Of a stretch of DNA of 64,000 nucleotides, positions 12,801-25,516 are shown one piece after another; positions within the stretch are counted from its first letter, which is position 1, and the number at the start of each line of letters is the position of its first letter. The position numbers and the translations under genes are program-made. This stretch comes from Lingula anatina (lineage: Eukaryota; Brachiopoda; Lingulata; Lingulida; Lingulidae). The notes beneath the pieces are model-generated. The model searched no databases. It was not told the DNA's origin and saw only the letters and a program-made list of their open reading frames with translations. The stretch spans positions 127,855 through 191,854 of the forward strand of contig NW_019775136.1 in assembly GCF_001039355.2 (NCBI RefSeq), written 5' to 3'.

Positions 12801-15800
12801 AATGGCCTTAAAAGGTGAAACCCCATTGATTATTTAAATACATTAAAGTAAGTGATAATGCACAGAGGCTTAAATAAGCAATTGGTGGTAATGGATTGAG
12901 GTGCAGAATTGTAACGGATGAATACCCATGTGAATTGTGCTCAAATTTCATTTTATAGAGTTTTTGGTCTCAACATTCTTACCTATGGTAATAACATTAA
13001 GACTAATGATCTCATCGTTACAGGTCGTCTCTCTGCCCATGATGTGGCAGCATTTGCCAAAGACAGTGCTTCCACCCCAGTGAGAATGCTGGGTCCAACA
13101 GACTTCCCTAGTCCTGTGATAAGTAGTAGAGAACCCTGGATTGTAGACTTCTTTGCTCCAGTAAGCACAGTCATTTTCCTCATGCAATTTTTATTCCTGT
13201 TTTTCAATTAGTGTGGAAATTAATTGACCAATTTATATAAAATTGTCTTTAGAAAAAAAAATTGTACATATCGTGTAGTAAAAAACATTGTTTTTCTTTT
13301 TTGGGTGGGGGAGGGGGGGAAGGTGGGGGTATAATTCTATTTATTAAAAAAATAATTTATTGCATAAGTTTAGCATATCTGACATTGGTATGAAGTGTCT
13401 ATTATAAGAATAAAATATTGGTCTGATTCAGGAATTTGGATCTGAATTCCCATAAGATGGGTCACATAAACACCAAGCATAGTAGTTAAAGCATGATACC
13501 ATTTTTGTTTTCACTAGTGGTGTCCACCATGTATGAAACTTCTGCCAGAGTTCAGGAAAGCTTCCAAGACAATGAGGAGTATAAACTTCGGTACAGTGGA
13601 CTGCACTATACACAGCCAGCTGTGCCATACGGTAACATTTGTTTGTTTTCTTTATTTCGACATTTTAAGTTTATTTTATGAAAAAAATACTAGAATTTAA
13701 GAAACATAAACTTGGAAAATATTTTCACTACATACTACTAGACTAGTTCAGCCGTATATTTGAAGTCTGGAAATTGCAACAGTATGGAGACAAATATTCT
13801 TCTGCTTGTGACACAAGTCACCTAATGTGAACTGATACCTGTTGTTGCTTTGTATGAAATGTGACAAACGCACTTAGGTAAAATAAATCTCATTTTATGT
13901 TCCAGTGAATGGAATTGATTTAATTACTCAAATATTTATCTTTTTTTCAGTACAATATCAGGTCCTATCCAACCACAATTTTCTACAACCAAAGCACACC
14001 ATTCCAGTTCCATGGACATCACAACGCTCATTCCATTAAAGAGTTCTTACAGGTAGGTTGGAAATGTCACCTAATCTTAATAGGTAAAGAACTGTGTGTG
14101 GGCATGTGTGTGGTATTTGTATATATATGTGATGTGTTTTTGTAATATACCCATCTGTGTGATAGGATGTGATAGTAATGATGCCTATATGCAGAGCTTA
14201 TTTTGCACACATACTGTAGGTCTTCTCCCTCCTCAACAGGCACCCCCCCCCCAAGTCTCTTTCTATTATTTTACATGCAAACATTTTCATTTGTGCCCAG
14301 GACACCATCCAGCCACCAGTAATTCATCTTACACCTGCCAGTTTTGAAGAGCATGTCAGCAACAAGTCCCCAGATGAAATTTGGTTGGTCGATTTCTTCG
14401 CCCCCTGGTGTGGTCCCTGTCAGCAGCTGGCACCAGAGTGGAGACGCCTAGCCAAGGTGGGCTTACTGATTGTAGATTGTCATTTAATTACCCACAGTGT
14501 AATTAAAGTTGTGTAAAATGCTGCAATTGTTTTGATTTATATGTACGAAAGTGTAAATTAATTAGTCGCATTGCCTTCTGTCTGTTTGGAAAAGAAGCTA
14601 AAAAAAAAATAGTAAGAAAAGGGTGTTTCGACTGTTTTGACTTTTTTTGTTACACAGTAGATGTGCAGCTCTTATAATGAGGTGCATTATTGCATTTTAG
14701 CCTCTATTTTCTTATGGTATAACACAATAAATGACCTTATAAAACACAAAGAACGATCAAGATTGTTAATGATAAAACAGAATTCAAATAATTCCCCCTC
14801 TTTCACAGATGTTGAAGAAAAATGCTAAAGTAAAAGTGGCCCATGTAGACTGCCAGCAGCATAAGACGGTATGCCAACAGCAGAATGTCTACTCATACCC
14901 CACCATAAGACTTTATCCTATGGGTACTAGGAATGCTGCATCTTTCCAGTGAGTAGTTTGTTCTTTTTCTTCTTCTTTTTATTGAATTGTGGTAGTGACT
15001 AGTTGCAATACTGCTGAAGTATGAAAAAGACTGCAGTGGTAGTAGTAAGCATATTTGAATATTATAGGACTTTTCATGACTTCTGATCTGTTTTTTTTTT
15101 TTTTTTTACAATTTTTAAAAAATATTTATGCAGATTTGTGTCAACTTTTTCTGGTTCAATCTTAGTATCTATGAAAAAAAGTCATTGAATTCTTTCCTTT
15201 GTAAATCTGTAATTAACTTTGCATTGATGAAAACCAATCCTGTTCTTTTCAGTATATACAATGGCTGGTTCAGAGATGCAGAAAGTCTAAGAGCATGGGC
15301 ATTCGAGTTCCTCCCCAGTAAAGTGGCCATCCTCCGCTGGGATGTATTCCAGGAAATTCTGGGCGGGTCTCAGCCCTGGATTGTGGATTTCTATGCTCCA
15401 TGGTGTGGCCACTGTCAGGTGTTTGCACCCGAGTTTGAGAGGGTTGCAGAGGTGAGAGCAAAGTTGAAAATTAAAATTTGAGTATGTTGTTATTTGGTGG
15501 TAGTCCTGATGGTAATGAGTATCACCAACTGGCCTTTTATAAAAAAAAAAATCAACAGGAGTATTGGGGTTTAACTTCTTTTAGATATTTGTATTTATAT
15601 GATATGAAAAAACATTAAGTTGTAGACTTTGGCACAACAACTGGTTTTTGTTGAGTGATAGAAAGTTGATTAAAAATGACCTGGACTGTGTTGCTAACGT
15701 GAAGGCTGTTTTTTTTTTTTACCCCTCAACAAGTTATTTTACCAAAAACATGTCATTTAAGTTGTATGAAATGGATGACTGGTCTATGAAAATGTTGCTG

Positions 15801-16973
15801 ATATGCTCTTGCATTTGGAGAGTGCACAATCTACCGCTAAGGACAATGTATCATGAAAAGCTGTAGAAGGAAGGCTGTGTCAGGGCAAAAAAAGTTGCAA
15901 TGACTAGTAGCGGCTGCATATTTATTTGTTTCTGATTCAAAATTTCAGGCTCTGGAAGGTCGTGTGAGGGCAGGGAAAGTCAACTGTGATGAACAGCAGT
16001 GGTTGTGCCAGCAGGCTGGTATAGGAGCATATCCTACTGTCAGGTTTTATGCTGGGGCACATACTCCAGGATTCATGCAAGTAAGTTGATTTATAAGTTT
16101 TGTTATGGTGTACTCGTGGATGATTTGGTGTTTTAACTATTAGAGTTAATTGATGTCTTTGCCATAATATGAATAGGATGGGTCAGAGGCCTAAAATTCC
16201 TGTTGTAAACTTCTCTCTTTTTATTTGTGCTTACCGTCAGAGGTCTTCCCCTTTTTTCATAATTTATTTCTCGGTCATTGAAGCAAAATCTTCTTGACAA
16301 ATTGTAATGAACCCTGTTTTTATATCTCTTATATAAGTGTCCAAGATAAGCAACTGTTACGAAGTAAAAAATTGATTCTTTTTTCAGGACATGTTTGGTG
16401 AGGAACTCTTTCAAGATGCCAACCATATCATCAGTCATTTGAAGCAAAGAGTACCAAAGATAGTAAGGATATTATTATTCTGCCTTCGAGATATATCTTA
16501 GTGCCTGTTTAGACATATTTTATCAAATGAAGTTTTAGGTCTTGGACAGTTAAATTAATCAACCAATTATATTGGTTGTCACATGCAGACAGATTTTTAA
16601 GTTGGAGAGCTACAGTGAGGACAATTTGAATTACTGGTTGATAACTTCTTTGATTGGTTTATTCTGGACCCAAGTTGATCCAAATTCGACTGTGTCTGAA
16701 TGCACCCTTAATACAGAATTGTATGACATCATTATCAGGACAGTTACATATCTGTACTAAAAATCACATTGTAATGTTTTATTATTACACAAATATTTGT
16801 AACTTTTCTTCAAAATCTTGTTGTAGATATGAAGATTTGAACAAGTTATATAATAATTGATTACGATTACTATAGCATATTAATTCCTTAGTTTTGTCTA
16901 TGTACTTTGAAGAACTTATCTTATATTTCAGACTCACAACCAAGAAAATTCTCAAGGTCATGATGAACTGTGA
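6813..16973 (+). CDS. DNAJC10: DnaJ homolog subfamily C member 10 (ERdj5), complete
   Basis: Twenty coding exons: 6813-7016, 7287-7452, exon 3 (8539-8589 or 9605-9655), exon 4 (8827-8912 or 9894-9979), 10309-10434, 10682-10850, 11180-11223, 11382-11504, 11852-11941, 12108-12224, 12432-12540, 13024-13160, 13518-13631, 13951-14052, 14301-14456, 14809-14948, 15253-15451, 15949-16080, 16388-16462, 16932-16973. With one copy of exons 3-4 the CDS is 2382 nt, 793 aa. Residues about 14-32 are a signal peptide. The J domain (about 35-98) carries HPD at 63-65 for BiP binding. Redox-active thioredoxin motifs are CSHC (160-163), CPPC (476-479), CGPC (583-586) and CGHC (696-699). The protein ends GHDEL, an ER retrieval signal. 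ERdj5 reduces disulfides of misfolded ER clients for degradation. The duplicated exons 3-4 flank an N and cannot both be spliced in frame. Confidence 0.96.
7495..7587. repeat. Near-perfect 37-bp inverted repeat in DNAJC10 intron 2
   Basis: Arms 7495-7531 and 7551-7587 are complementary at 35 of 37 positions by hand alignment, with a 19-nt loop. The left arm begins ATTTTAGATGCTTAAAC. The RNA would form a long AT-rich hairpin. It could be a small foldback element or a structured intronic RNA; no flanking target duplication was recognised. Confidence 0.85.
8133..9109 (+). repeat. DNAJC10 exon 3-4 block, copy A
   Basis: About 1 kb containing intron sequence, exon 3 (8539-8589), exon 4 (8827-8912) and following intron. 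It is matched almost throughout by copy B, with only scattered substitutions and small indels, all in introns; both exons are identical in the two copies. The block ends near GGCTTGTCAAGTTG. See the copy B entry for the interpretation. Confidence 0.92.
9192..9192. other. Single undetermined base (N), probable assembly join
   Basis: The only N in the window. It lies immediately before the second copy of the duplicated DNAJC10 block and just after an unrelated stretch containing the palindrome TGTACAGACACA-ga-TGTGTCTGTACA (9140-9180 region). A lone N at a repeat boundary is typical of a scaffold join or an unresolved merge. Confidence 0.75.
9193..10160 (+). repeat. DNAJC10 exon 3-4 block, copy B
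   Basis: Second copy of the block at 8133-9109, with exon 3 at 9605-9655 and exon 4 at 9894-9979. The two exons total 137 nt, which is not a multiple of three, so including both copies in one mRNA would shift the frame. The family needs this segment only once. The intron-level divergence looks like ordinary allelic divergence in a polymorphic species. Most likely this is an assembly duplication of two haplotypes; a genuine very recent tandem duplication is the alternative. Confidence 0.92.
12330..12354. repeat. (CA)n microsatellite in DNAJC10 intron 10
   Basis: About twelve CA units in the short intron between exons 12108-12224 and 12432-12540. A similar (CA)n tract lies at 22922-22943 in a ZC3H15 intron. 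There is no further structure. Confidence 0.9.
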
Positions 16974-18794
16974 CGGCATCTTTTACAGGAGGAGAAAGTG
17001 GGAACTCATTACATTCTGCATTTTAAATGTTCATAGAGAGTTGCAATTTTATGAAAAAGAAGTTATCAGTTTTACTATTTATAAGTTTCTTTTTGTGTGT
17101 GAATGGTGTAGGTCTTTTCCTGAATGTTGGTTTTAGGAAATGATGTTATGAAATGACATGCAATTTTGTGTAAAATGGCTCTTTGTTTACTAATTAACTC
17201 AGTTAATTCAAATATTTATTAGCTATTGAAAGAGTTTATTTTGACTATGCATGAATGAAAACATCCTTGATAAAAATCTGTTCATGTAAAATTTTAATAT
17301 TAGGTTTATAGTTTATGGACAAATAAGTGTACTAGTTCAGAGCAGGCATTTTTAAACATTTTGGTAAAATTAAAATCTTTGAATTAAAATTCAACATGAG
17401 CTTGGATGGGTAAAATGGAATGGGGTAATTTGTGTTCATGTTTTACCAAGTGCATTGAACAAATAGCAGATTGAACCAATTTTTCAAAATATCTTTGCCA
17501 TTTTAAATGGGATATATGAAAACTTAGTCATGGTGCTTATTTGAACACTTACATCGAACTGCTTGAAAGTCTTCCTGTTAAACATAAATCTAATACCGGA
17601 CTTGAAAAGCAATAAAGCAAGGGTCCAAGTGTTGCAATTAGTACCACTGGTCTTCAACAGGGCGATGATTTTCACCAACCAGATAGGCTGGTCAGGTGAC
17701 GGGTCAGATGGCTAGACATCTGCTGTGGGACTCAGTAAATTTCTTCACCATCCTGGATAGAAAAGAGCAGTGACATAGATGTGGTGTTAAGTAGGGCATC
17801 ACTGAACTGTAGAACAGGATGTAATCTATTCGACATCTGGGTCTAGGACCTCGAGCAGATACCTAGTCCTCTGATCAGTCACGAGGAACCTATCAGGTCA
17901 CTGACACTTATTTCTGTGTTTAAGATTGGTGCTACCAATCACAGTGTTGGATTTGTATTTGTTTTTGAAGTCCAGTATTAGATTTATCTTTTCTTATGCA
18001 GCATGACTCTAATCTATTGGATGAATTACAACATTCTGCTTAAGTCTCTTCTGTTAATGAATTTTATATAAGTGAAAACATAGACACATGAACTCTATAT
18101 ATATTGGAAGGGTGCCATATAGAAGAGATTTGAATAAGCAATAATCATCATCTTAACACCTGAGAGTTAAAGGTCCTGCTGCTTTTTTTTTTTTCAAATT
18201 AGTGTTTTATAAATGGTTCTTGTGGATGTAGTTTGCAACATAATATTTTTGATATTCAAGTGATAAGTTTAGATATTAAGAATTTTATTTACTGGTGCTA
18301 GAAATAAAGATGCCAAGAACTTAAAAAATTGCCTTGTTTTATATTTGCAGATCACTTATTTACAGAAAAAAAAATTGAAATTCATGAAATTGTCCAAAAA
18401 AGAAGTAAAGCTCTCTGCCAAAACAGTTGGAACTTTATTGGTAAATTGATCTTCAATCAAGGTTTATTTCAACAATAGCAATGATAGGATTTCAGTCTTC
18501 ACAACTCCACCAAATGCTGAACTAATTGCCATTACTCTGTTTGCATTTGGCCGCTGCCGACTAGCACACTAGTATAAACGTATCTTGATGCCAGGAAAAA
18601 AGTCAACAATTTTTGCATGGAAGTACTAGCAAAATAAGCTTTCTGTTTCCACAGTTTTTTATTAACATTATTTATCTTAAAGGAAGTTAAGGGAAACCTC
18701 ATAATTAAGGTTTCCATTCCTCTTCATCTGTCAAGTGCTACATCAATATTACACTCGTCATGGTATGTGTGGAAAGTCTTCTGACTTGCTTTTG
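16974..18794. other. Convergent 3' region between DNAJC10 and ZC3H15
   Basis: 1.8 kb without a gene. Candidate poly(A) signals for DNAJC10 are AATAAA at 17611-17616 and 18303-18308. For ZC3H15 (minus strand), TTTATT occurs at 18658-18663, 18463-18468 and 18434-18439. The stretch 17690-17900 is clearly richer in G+C than its surroundings and contains short repeated phrases around AGATGGCTAGACATCTG; it could be an old repeat fragment, but I cannot assign it. Confidence 0.5.
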
Positions 18795-21700
18795 TCACTG
18801 ATCCAGATCCAAAGTTTCTAAATCTTCTTCTAGTAGATCCAAGTCTTCCTCTTCGAATAAGTTTTCATCTATTGGCACATCCCCTGCTAAAACGTCTCCA
18901 TTGACTGTTGCAGATAGTGCTGCAGCTATTGCATGATCAGTCTTTTCCATACTATTAGTTTCGGGTAAAGCAGCAGCTTGAGCTAATTTTGTGGCCTCAT
19001 CATCTGAAAGACAGTGAAACACAATTTTCAACAAGTATACCTATAATCAAAGGCAAAAGTCAATCAAATACTATGCCATTTGAACATGCCTTTATTTTTC
19101 AAATATCAAAATTCAGTCAAGACTTTCCTCTAAAAACCCAGGAGGCATATATTTGTTTTACACAAATAAAACTTTTAACTTCCACTTGCATAACACTGGC
19201 AGAAACTTCATTATAAGAAGAAAACATTTCTGTCAAAAAGATCTCTACTAACTCTGTCAACACAATACTAATACACACTGACACCAATTTTTAATACCAC
19301 AAACCTTCAAAATGTAACTTTTCAAACAGTAACTCATAAATCATTCAAGCAAGGTTGTACAATAATGGTGTTGTAATCCTATGAGAGTTGTTCAATCAAA
19401 CGGACAATCACTAACACTCCAGCTTACCTTGTGATGTGACAGGTGCCCCTGTCCTATCTCTGGACGTGGCTTCTGTTCCTTTACTACTGGTGTCATACCC
19501 CACCCTGGATATCTCCTCCATGTCAATCTCCTTCACAGGACCATCATAGGCCTCCTCCTCTTCTCCAACCTCCTGGAAAATATGGGGCTTGTGAATTACA
19601 AACACCACACATTATCAAGAAAAGATTCATGGTAAGAGTACACCAAACATAACAGACATATATACTTTTTTCAAAATAACGAATCGCAGCTAGGGGTTAA
19701 AAGCTTTTTGACACTTTTTATACATTTCATATATACAATACATCTTGCTATTGTTAGACCCAAAGATAGCTATGCTTGAAAAAAATTAAATCAGAAGTTG
19801 GAGATTATCAAAGTATAACACACAAAGTATACAATACAAATAAATGTAATATCAATGTTAAAACCATTAAATATTTGCAAGTCCTGGTGTACAGAGTATT
19901 TTGTCCATTTACCCACCTCCTCATCATTCCTCTCATACACATCATCTGTAGCTTCATCATCATCCACAATCATGTCAGGGTTGAACTCAAACAGCTCCCT
20001 GCCACTGACCTGAAGTTCCACAGATATAGAAGAATAATATTTTAGGATTAGCATTACATTTCTTGTATAATCTGGGCTTAGTTAACATACATTTAAGGAC
20101 TAGGGCTGAGAAAAATGCCAAATAAAATATATTTAATTTAAAAGAAATTTTAAATGCCAGCATTAGCCATTATTATATTTATTATTTTGGTACAAGTCTA
20201 TATCAGAACTTGAAATTCATGAGTACCATGGCTTCCATGATACTGAACGAATTTCTGCATAGCATACAGTATATTTGAAACTGTTAGAAAACCAGTGATG
20301 GGAATGCAATATATTTTACCCCATTCTAAGTTCTTTTAAAGTAGCCTTAATAATATTTCCTAACATAATTATGTATATATCTTTTACTACTGTGAATCAT
20401 AAACTTACCCCAAATGCCTTGCCTGCCTTAAACTCTGCCTTTCTCTTCTCTTTGGCAGACATAAACTTTTCTACTTTTTCCTTTTTCTGAAGAAAGCAGA
20501 TTAAATACAATTCAGTCATGTTCAAACATAAATTTTTTGACCAGAGGCTGGCACAAATAAGTCTGTAAACAGGCAATTAAAAGTTCCAAAACCATGAAGA
20601 AACTATCAAATCTGCCTTGCAGTGAAAATGCCATCTGGTCATTGGTCCACACAATTTTTATCACTTCAAATATCATGCCTTGAAGCAGAACTCACCTTCC
20701 TTTCCTTCCAAGCTAAGAATGTCTCTAATGTGACCTTTGTGACATTATCCCCCAGGGCTGCTCTCTCCTTCTCTACAAGTTCCTCTATTGTGATTTGATC
20801 TTCCTTTTCTTCTTTCTTCCTATCCTTCTTCAACACAAAACCTAGCCATGGAAAACCATTCTCTGGTTGGTATGTATCATTCTTAGTTATAATTATAGTA
20901 CTTAAGAAAGGAGGCCCAAAAAAGATAACCTGTGTTTAAAGCTTTAAAATTGATGATGATTTAGTGTGAAAAATCATTTTTCAAATTCAATTTCAGTTAC
21001 CCCCACCCTTTTTTGGGAGGCAGAAGCACAACGAAATTATTTTTCAAGCAGCAGTATTTTTGGCTGTAAAAAAACTAAGTGCCTCAAAGCTTCATGTATT
21101 TAACCCAAGTTTCCTCGAGTGCCACACGTAAAATTTGGAAAACTTGTGATTTTAGATGATTTCACATAGAAGTGGCCCAAAAGAAAACTGATCTAATACT
21201 GTACCTGGTGGTAGCGCATGCTTGTAGTGACAGGTCACTCCATTGGGACACTCCCAAAACCAGCCATACTTGCTGTTCTCAACAGCTTCAAGGAAATATT
21301 TGCAAATCTGAAAATACAAAGGCAATTGAGAAAACGGTTACATAAAAAAAAGTTTTTGGTACAGCATGTTTGTCTTCTGGTCTTCAATTTTTGTGAATGA
21401 AATTGATGCTTGTTACAGTCTTGGTTTCTCACAACAACAAAAACAATAGGAGGCATGCCTTTTCATTCCTTTCCTTTTTCGCCTTGTTATCGTTATAAAT
21501 ATCACATAAAAAAGTGTGCACTGTCACTCAAACACTTACAATCGATGTTGGAGGTAAGCCTTTGTTTTTCTCTCCATGTTTCTTTTCAATGACTTCCTCT
21601 AATTTTGCCTCATCCCAAGTTTCCATGTCAGCCTCTGAGGGAAAACAAAAACTATATTGCATATGTGCAAGACTTTCATTACATTAAACAACTTTTATCA

Positions 21701-24700
21701 TTTATAGCTCATTTAGAGTGATATCAAAACATTTCAGGTACTACATTGGGGATTGGTAAATCTCAACCCTTAGGTGAAATATTAGCCAAGCTGAGGAATC
21801 AAACATTTTTGTTGCGACTACAGACATTGACTTAGAAATCCAGTAATAGAATCAAAGAATGTAAAACATATATAGGTATAAATCCTTACTTTCATCCTGA
21901 CCATCGTACATGCTCCTCTTCTCTCCTTTTCTCTCTTTGCTGAGATCATGGGAGAACTTGCACTTGTCTCCTTTGCCACACTGTCCCTGCTTGTAAAAAG
22001 CACAGACCACCGACTTTGGATCAGCACCTGGGGAGACAAACGGCAACATCGGTATAGTATCACTACTAGATATTTCAGAAGTGTTTGGATTTTTGTAAAT
22101 TTGATATTTAAGACCAGCATCAGTGTATTATGATACAAACACATGGTATACAACAAAACCACCTAATGGGAGAGTGCAAGAACCCCAGTGACTGGAAAAC
22201 AAGAGGAGTTAAAGTGGACACATGGATTAGGAAGACAAAATAACAACAACAGAGAAACCTTTCTGTTAACCAAGTGCCACAGACACTAGGGGGGTGGGGT
22301 GGGTGGAGTGGGGGTGGTGGTGGTGGTGGGGGGGGGGGGGGCAGAGGGTAGCAACAACAGTTCACACCTTGTGACATCAGTCAGACAATGTCAGACTGAC
22401 ACTGAAATGTATGTTAGTATAATAAGAATATTAGTTTGTGATGAAAGACCTACCTTTAGACACTTTCTGTTGAATTACAGCTGGTCTGAACAGCTGGTTT
22501 AATTCATCCAGCTCCTTTTTCTTGTCTTCCTTTTTCTTGAGCTTGTCATTCTGCAAAGCCTCCAACTATTTAAAAAATTATAAAAAATGTATTTGGTAGT
22601 CACAGATGCATCTAATGAACAAAACAACTGACAATGGATGGACTTGTAATATTACTAGTGTATATATTATATTGACCATTTCCATCAAACAAAATACATC
22701 TGAGAAGTGTTTTAAGGGTCTTGCTTGAAAACCATTATTTCTAGACTTCTAGTAAAATTTCAACTAGATGCTTTTGTTGATTATGTTCAACTTCTGCAAA
22801 TAAGCAGATGCAGTTCAGAATGCACTTCTGACAAGTAAAATGTGACAGTGCGTGCATTACTGTGTAAATATCTACAACTGTTGAGAAAAAGCCTCCAATG
22901 AGGCAAAAAAATCAAATTTGAGACACACACACACACACACACAGCATGATAACTCAATTTCAAACCTCTTAAGGCAATTATCTCAGTTCTTATTTGTCAA
23001 AGTATACTAGCCTTGGAAAAAAGAATACATATCTTACCTTCCTGGAACTCTGGTTTCCATACTGCACCTGTTGTGTTACATGTTTGATAAACTTCTGTTG
23101 CTTACTGCCCTTCTTGTTCTTCAGACCAAAGGTTTTATCCTGTAAGAAATATTCAAAGTTAAACGAATAGTCAGGCATGTAGTATGCATAAATTATTTCA
23201 TCTAAATGAACGTCAACTTAAACAACAGAACAGAACTGTTACAGTTTCATTGTCATCAATTATTAAAATTAGAAATTGTAATGCATTTCTGAAAATCAGA
23301 GAAACTGAGATACCATGACAGTTAATTATTTATCAGAACCAACAGCATCTGTTGCAAAACAGCACTTGCATAGGGGTCATTCCACCTCAAAGTGACTTAG
23401 GTCATGGATTTTTTTTTTAATATTTGCACTTTTTCATGATGTGATATGTTGATATAATATGAAACAGCAAGTAAAATGGGGCAAGTCAGAATTATGACAA
23501 TATTAAAAAAATGTGAGCTTCAGTGATGGGACTCGGGGTCATTTTCTTGTGAAATGAACCACAAGCCAATTCTCAGTCTCTAAACTCTTACGTGAATGTC
23601 ATATAGCGTTAACAATTTTCAGTGCCATTTACATAATGCATGATATGCTCCCACTTTATTTGATGGTTTCTGTGACTGCATAAAATGACAAATAGTACAC
23701 TGAAGGTGCTGATGAAATCAACACTTTTGGAATTATGAATTTTATTTTATCATCTTCAAGATTTTATGATTACAATTTATTCACACTTCAGAGCTGATTG
23801 GGTACATCTTACATATTTATAAAAAATGCTAAAGATGTTTTGAACTATTCTACTTTTACAAGAAACAAATTACAAATTAATCACATATATATTAAAAAGG
23901 ATTGCATGCATCAAGTAATCTTCGTTAGTTTGTTGCACATTCTGCAAAATATAGCATTTCTATTGAAATATCATCAAAGACTAAAAAATGAAATATATTA
24001 TAACATGTTATATAAGGGAAATCTCCAAAACATTTATCTCAGGGTTAACTCTGGTACTCAAAACAGAAGGGGCACATGAAAAGAATGCTTTTCCCTGCAT
24101 CATGTTCTTAGGTGCAGTGAGGTAGATGGACAAAATGCCGACAAACACTACACTCTGCCCAACTAATGAGTACAAGTTTTCTTGTACCTTCTATTGTGAC
24201 AGTGGACAGTGCTGGATGTTAATCTTGTAGCAGTTAAAATCAGATGGGGCTTTTCACTTAGGTCATTCTTTCCGATGACATTCCATTATTCACTGATTAT
24301 ACATACTTGTTGATGTAAAAGAAAAGAAATTGTTTGGTTACATGTAAACAACGACAGCATTAGTGTATATTTTCTGATTCATGGGAAAATTTTAATAGCT
24401 AAATTAGTGCAAGGTTTGTCTGTATTTATAAACAATTAAAACCTTGGTTCTAGGCGCTGGATTATTTGCTTCCTTTCCCTGCAGTTAATTTTTTCACAAT
24501 GGTGGTTCTAGCGGAATCTTTTAGTTTCTTTCTTTTTTGAACACTCTCTTTGTCTGCAAAATAAATTCAATTAAATCAAAGTGGCTGCATGTGGTTCTTA
24601 TAGGCTTTAATCAGAAATAAATAAATATATATGTCAATGCTATTTAATAAACTTTGTTACAATACTCCAAAGAATGAGGTGGAACAAAAAGGCAGCCTTG

Positions 24701-25516
24701 GCTACACTAAAAGTTTTGATGTATAGAAAAAGATCATAAATAGTGTAAGAAATAAAATTTGATGAAATTTTTATGCTAGAAGGTTTGTCTAAACAAAAGA
24801 GCAAATTTTACCTTGAACCAATGCTTGTTGCTGAAGGAGCTTGGGAAATGGGTAAGCTGTAGTTCCAGATGATGTATCACATGATTTTTGGTCTGCTTCA
24901 CATCAAGACAGTGAAAATCTCGGATAATTAATTTATTATTGGACATAAACACAACCTCATTATGGGCCATGTAGATGTTAAAAATACATAATAATCACTG
25001 CCAAACACAGATTATCAAAGTGTTTTTTTTACTCTGAAAAATTGAATGGCAAGTAAACTGTCACCTGGTTTCTTCTGGGTTGTGGCAGAGGATAAGGACT
25101 AATGTTTTCTTTCTTTACTGTTTATGAGATTTCACTTTACTTAGGTTATTAGTGACTTGATTCAAGATAAAGAAAAGAGAACGACAAACAAAATATGCCA
25201 AAGACAGAGACCCTAGCATAGATTTACAGTTACTAAAAAAAAACTGTCAGAGTGCAGCCACCCTTAACTGGAATTAAATGCAAGAACTGGAAATATATTT
25301 CCTAAAAGCCTGCATATGTTTTGCAACAGATTCATTCTAACTTGGCCATCGGCCCGTGGCAAGTTGAATGTTGATGGACTGGGTCACGGGGCCAAATTTC
25401 CGCCTTAAAAAAACCCTAACCGATGAGAAAATAATGATTACCTCAACGATCTTGTCCTTCTTCTTTTGTTCAGCCTTTTTTCCAGGGCCATCTGCTTTTT
25501 TCGCCTTCGGTGGCAT
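18795..25516 (-). CDS. ZC3H15: Zinc finger CCCH domain-containing protein 15 (DFRP1), complete
   Basis: Eleven coding exons on the minus strand: 25516-25442, 23139-23038, 22565-22454, 22027-21890, 21634-21540, 21307-21205, 20841-20696, 20486-20409, 20009-19917, 19572-19428 and 19003-18795. All junctions keep phase; 1296 nt, 431 aa. The N-terminus [20 protein letters not shown] is lysine-rich, as in the family. CCCH finger 1 is C105-C113-C119-H123 (CX7CX5CX3H, within [17 protein letters not shown]). Finger 2 is C176-C194-C200-H204, in KYGWFWECP context. A charged coiled-coil-like stretch follows, then the acidic DFRP tail with VDDDEATDD and [20 protein letters not shown]. The family stabilises the translation-associated GTPase DRG1 in the cytoplasm. 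The gene is convergent with DNAJC10. Intron 1 (2.3 kb) contains two extra exon-like segments. Confidence 0.96.
22288..22349. repeat. G-rich tract in ZC3H15 intron 3, possible G-quadruplex
   Basis: About 60 bp of nearly pure G and T, including (GGT)n and a final run of roughly 14 G. It lies on the plus strand, which is the non-template-like strand opposite the ZC3H15 mRNA sense. At least four G-runs of three or more make a quadruplex possible on DNA. It is also a place where sequencing length errors are likely. Confidence 0.8.
24462..25098 (-). other. Two candidate alternative exons in ZC3H15 intron 1
   Basis: Minus-strand segment A, 25098-25065 (34 nt), has acceptor ACATTAG and donor CCAG|GTGACA. 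Segment B, 24553-24462, has acceptor TTTTGCAG and ends in TAA. Spliced after ZC3H15 exon 1, they keep the frame at both junctions and give a 66-residue lysine-rich product (75+34+92 = 201 nt including the stop). The tail contains [20 protein letters not shown]. This may be a truncated isoform with an alternative last exon, or chance. The acceptor of A is weak and purine-rich. I know of no vertebrate counterpart. Confidence 0.3.

Noticed and set aside
22120-22377. Proline-rich minus-strand open reading
   Set aside because: It is the complement of the G-rich low-complexity tract inside a ZC3H15 intron.
24776-24970. 64-codon minus-strand open reading in ZC3H15 intron 1 (starts [13 protein letters not shown])
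   Set aside because: No family resemblance, a poor start context, and splicing from it to the downstream segment gives a different, unsupported frame. Kept out as a likely chance reading.
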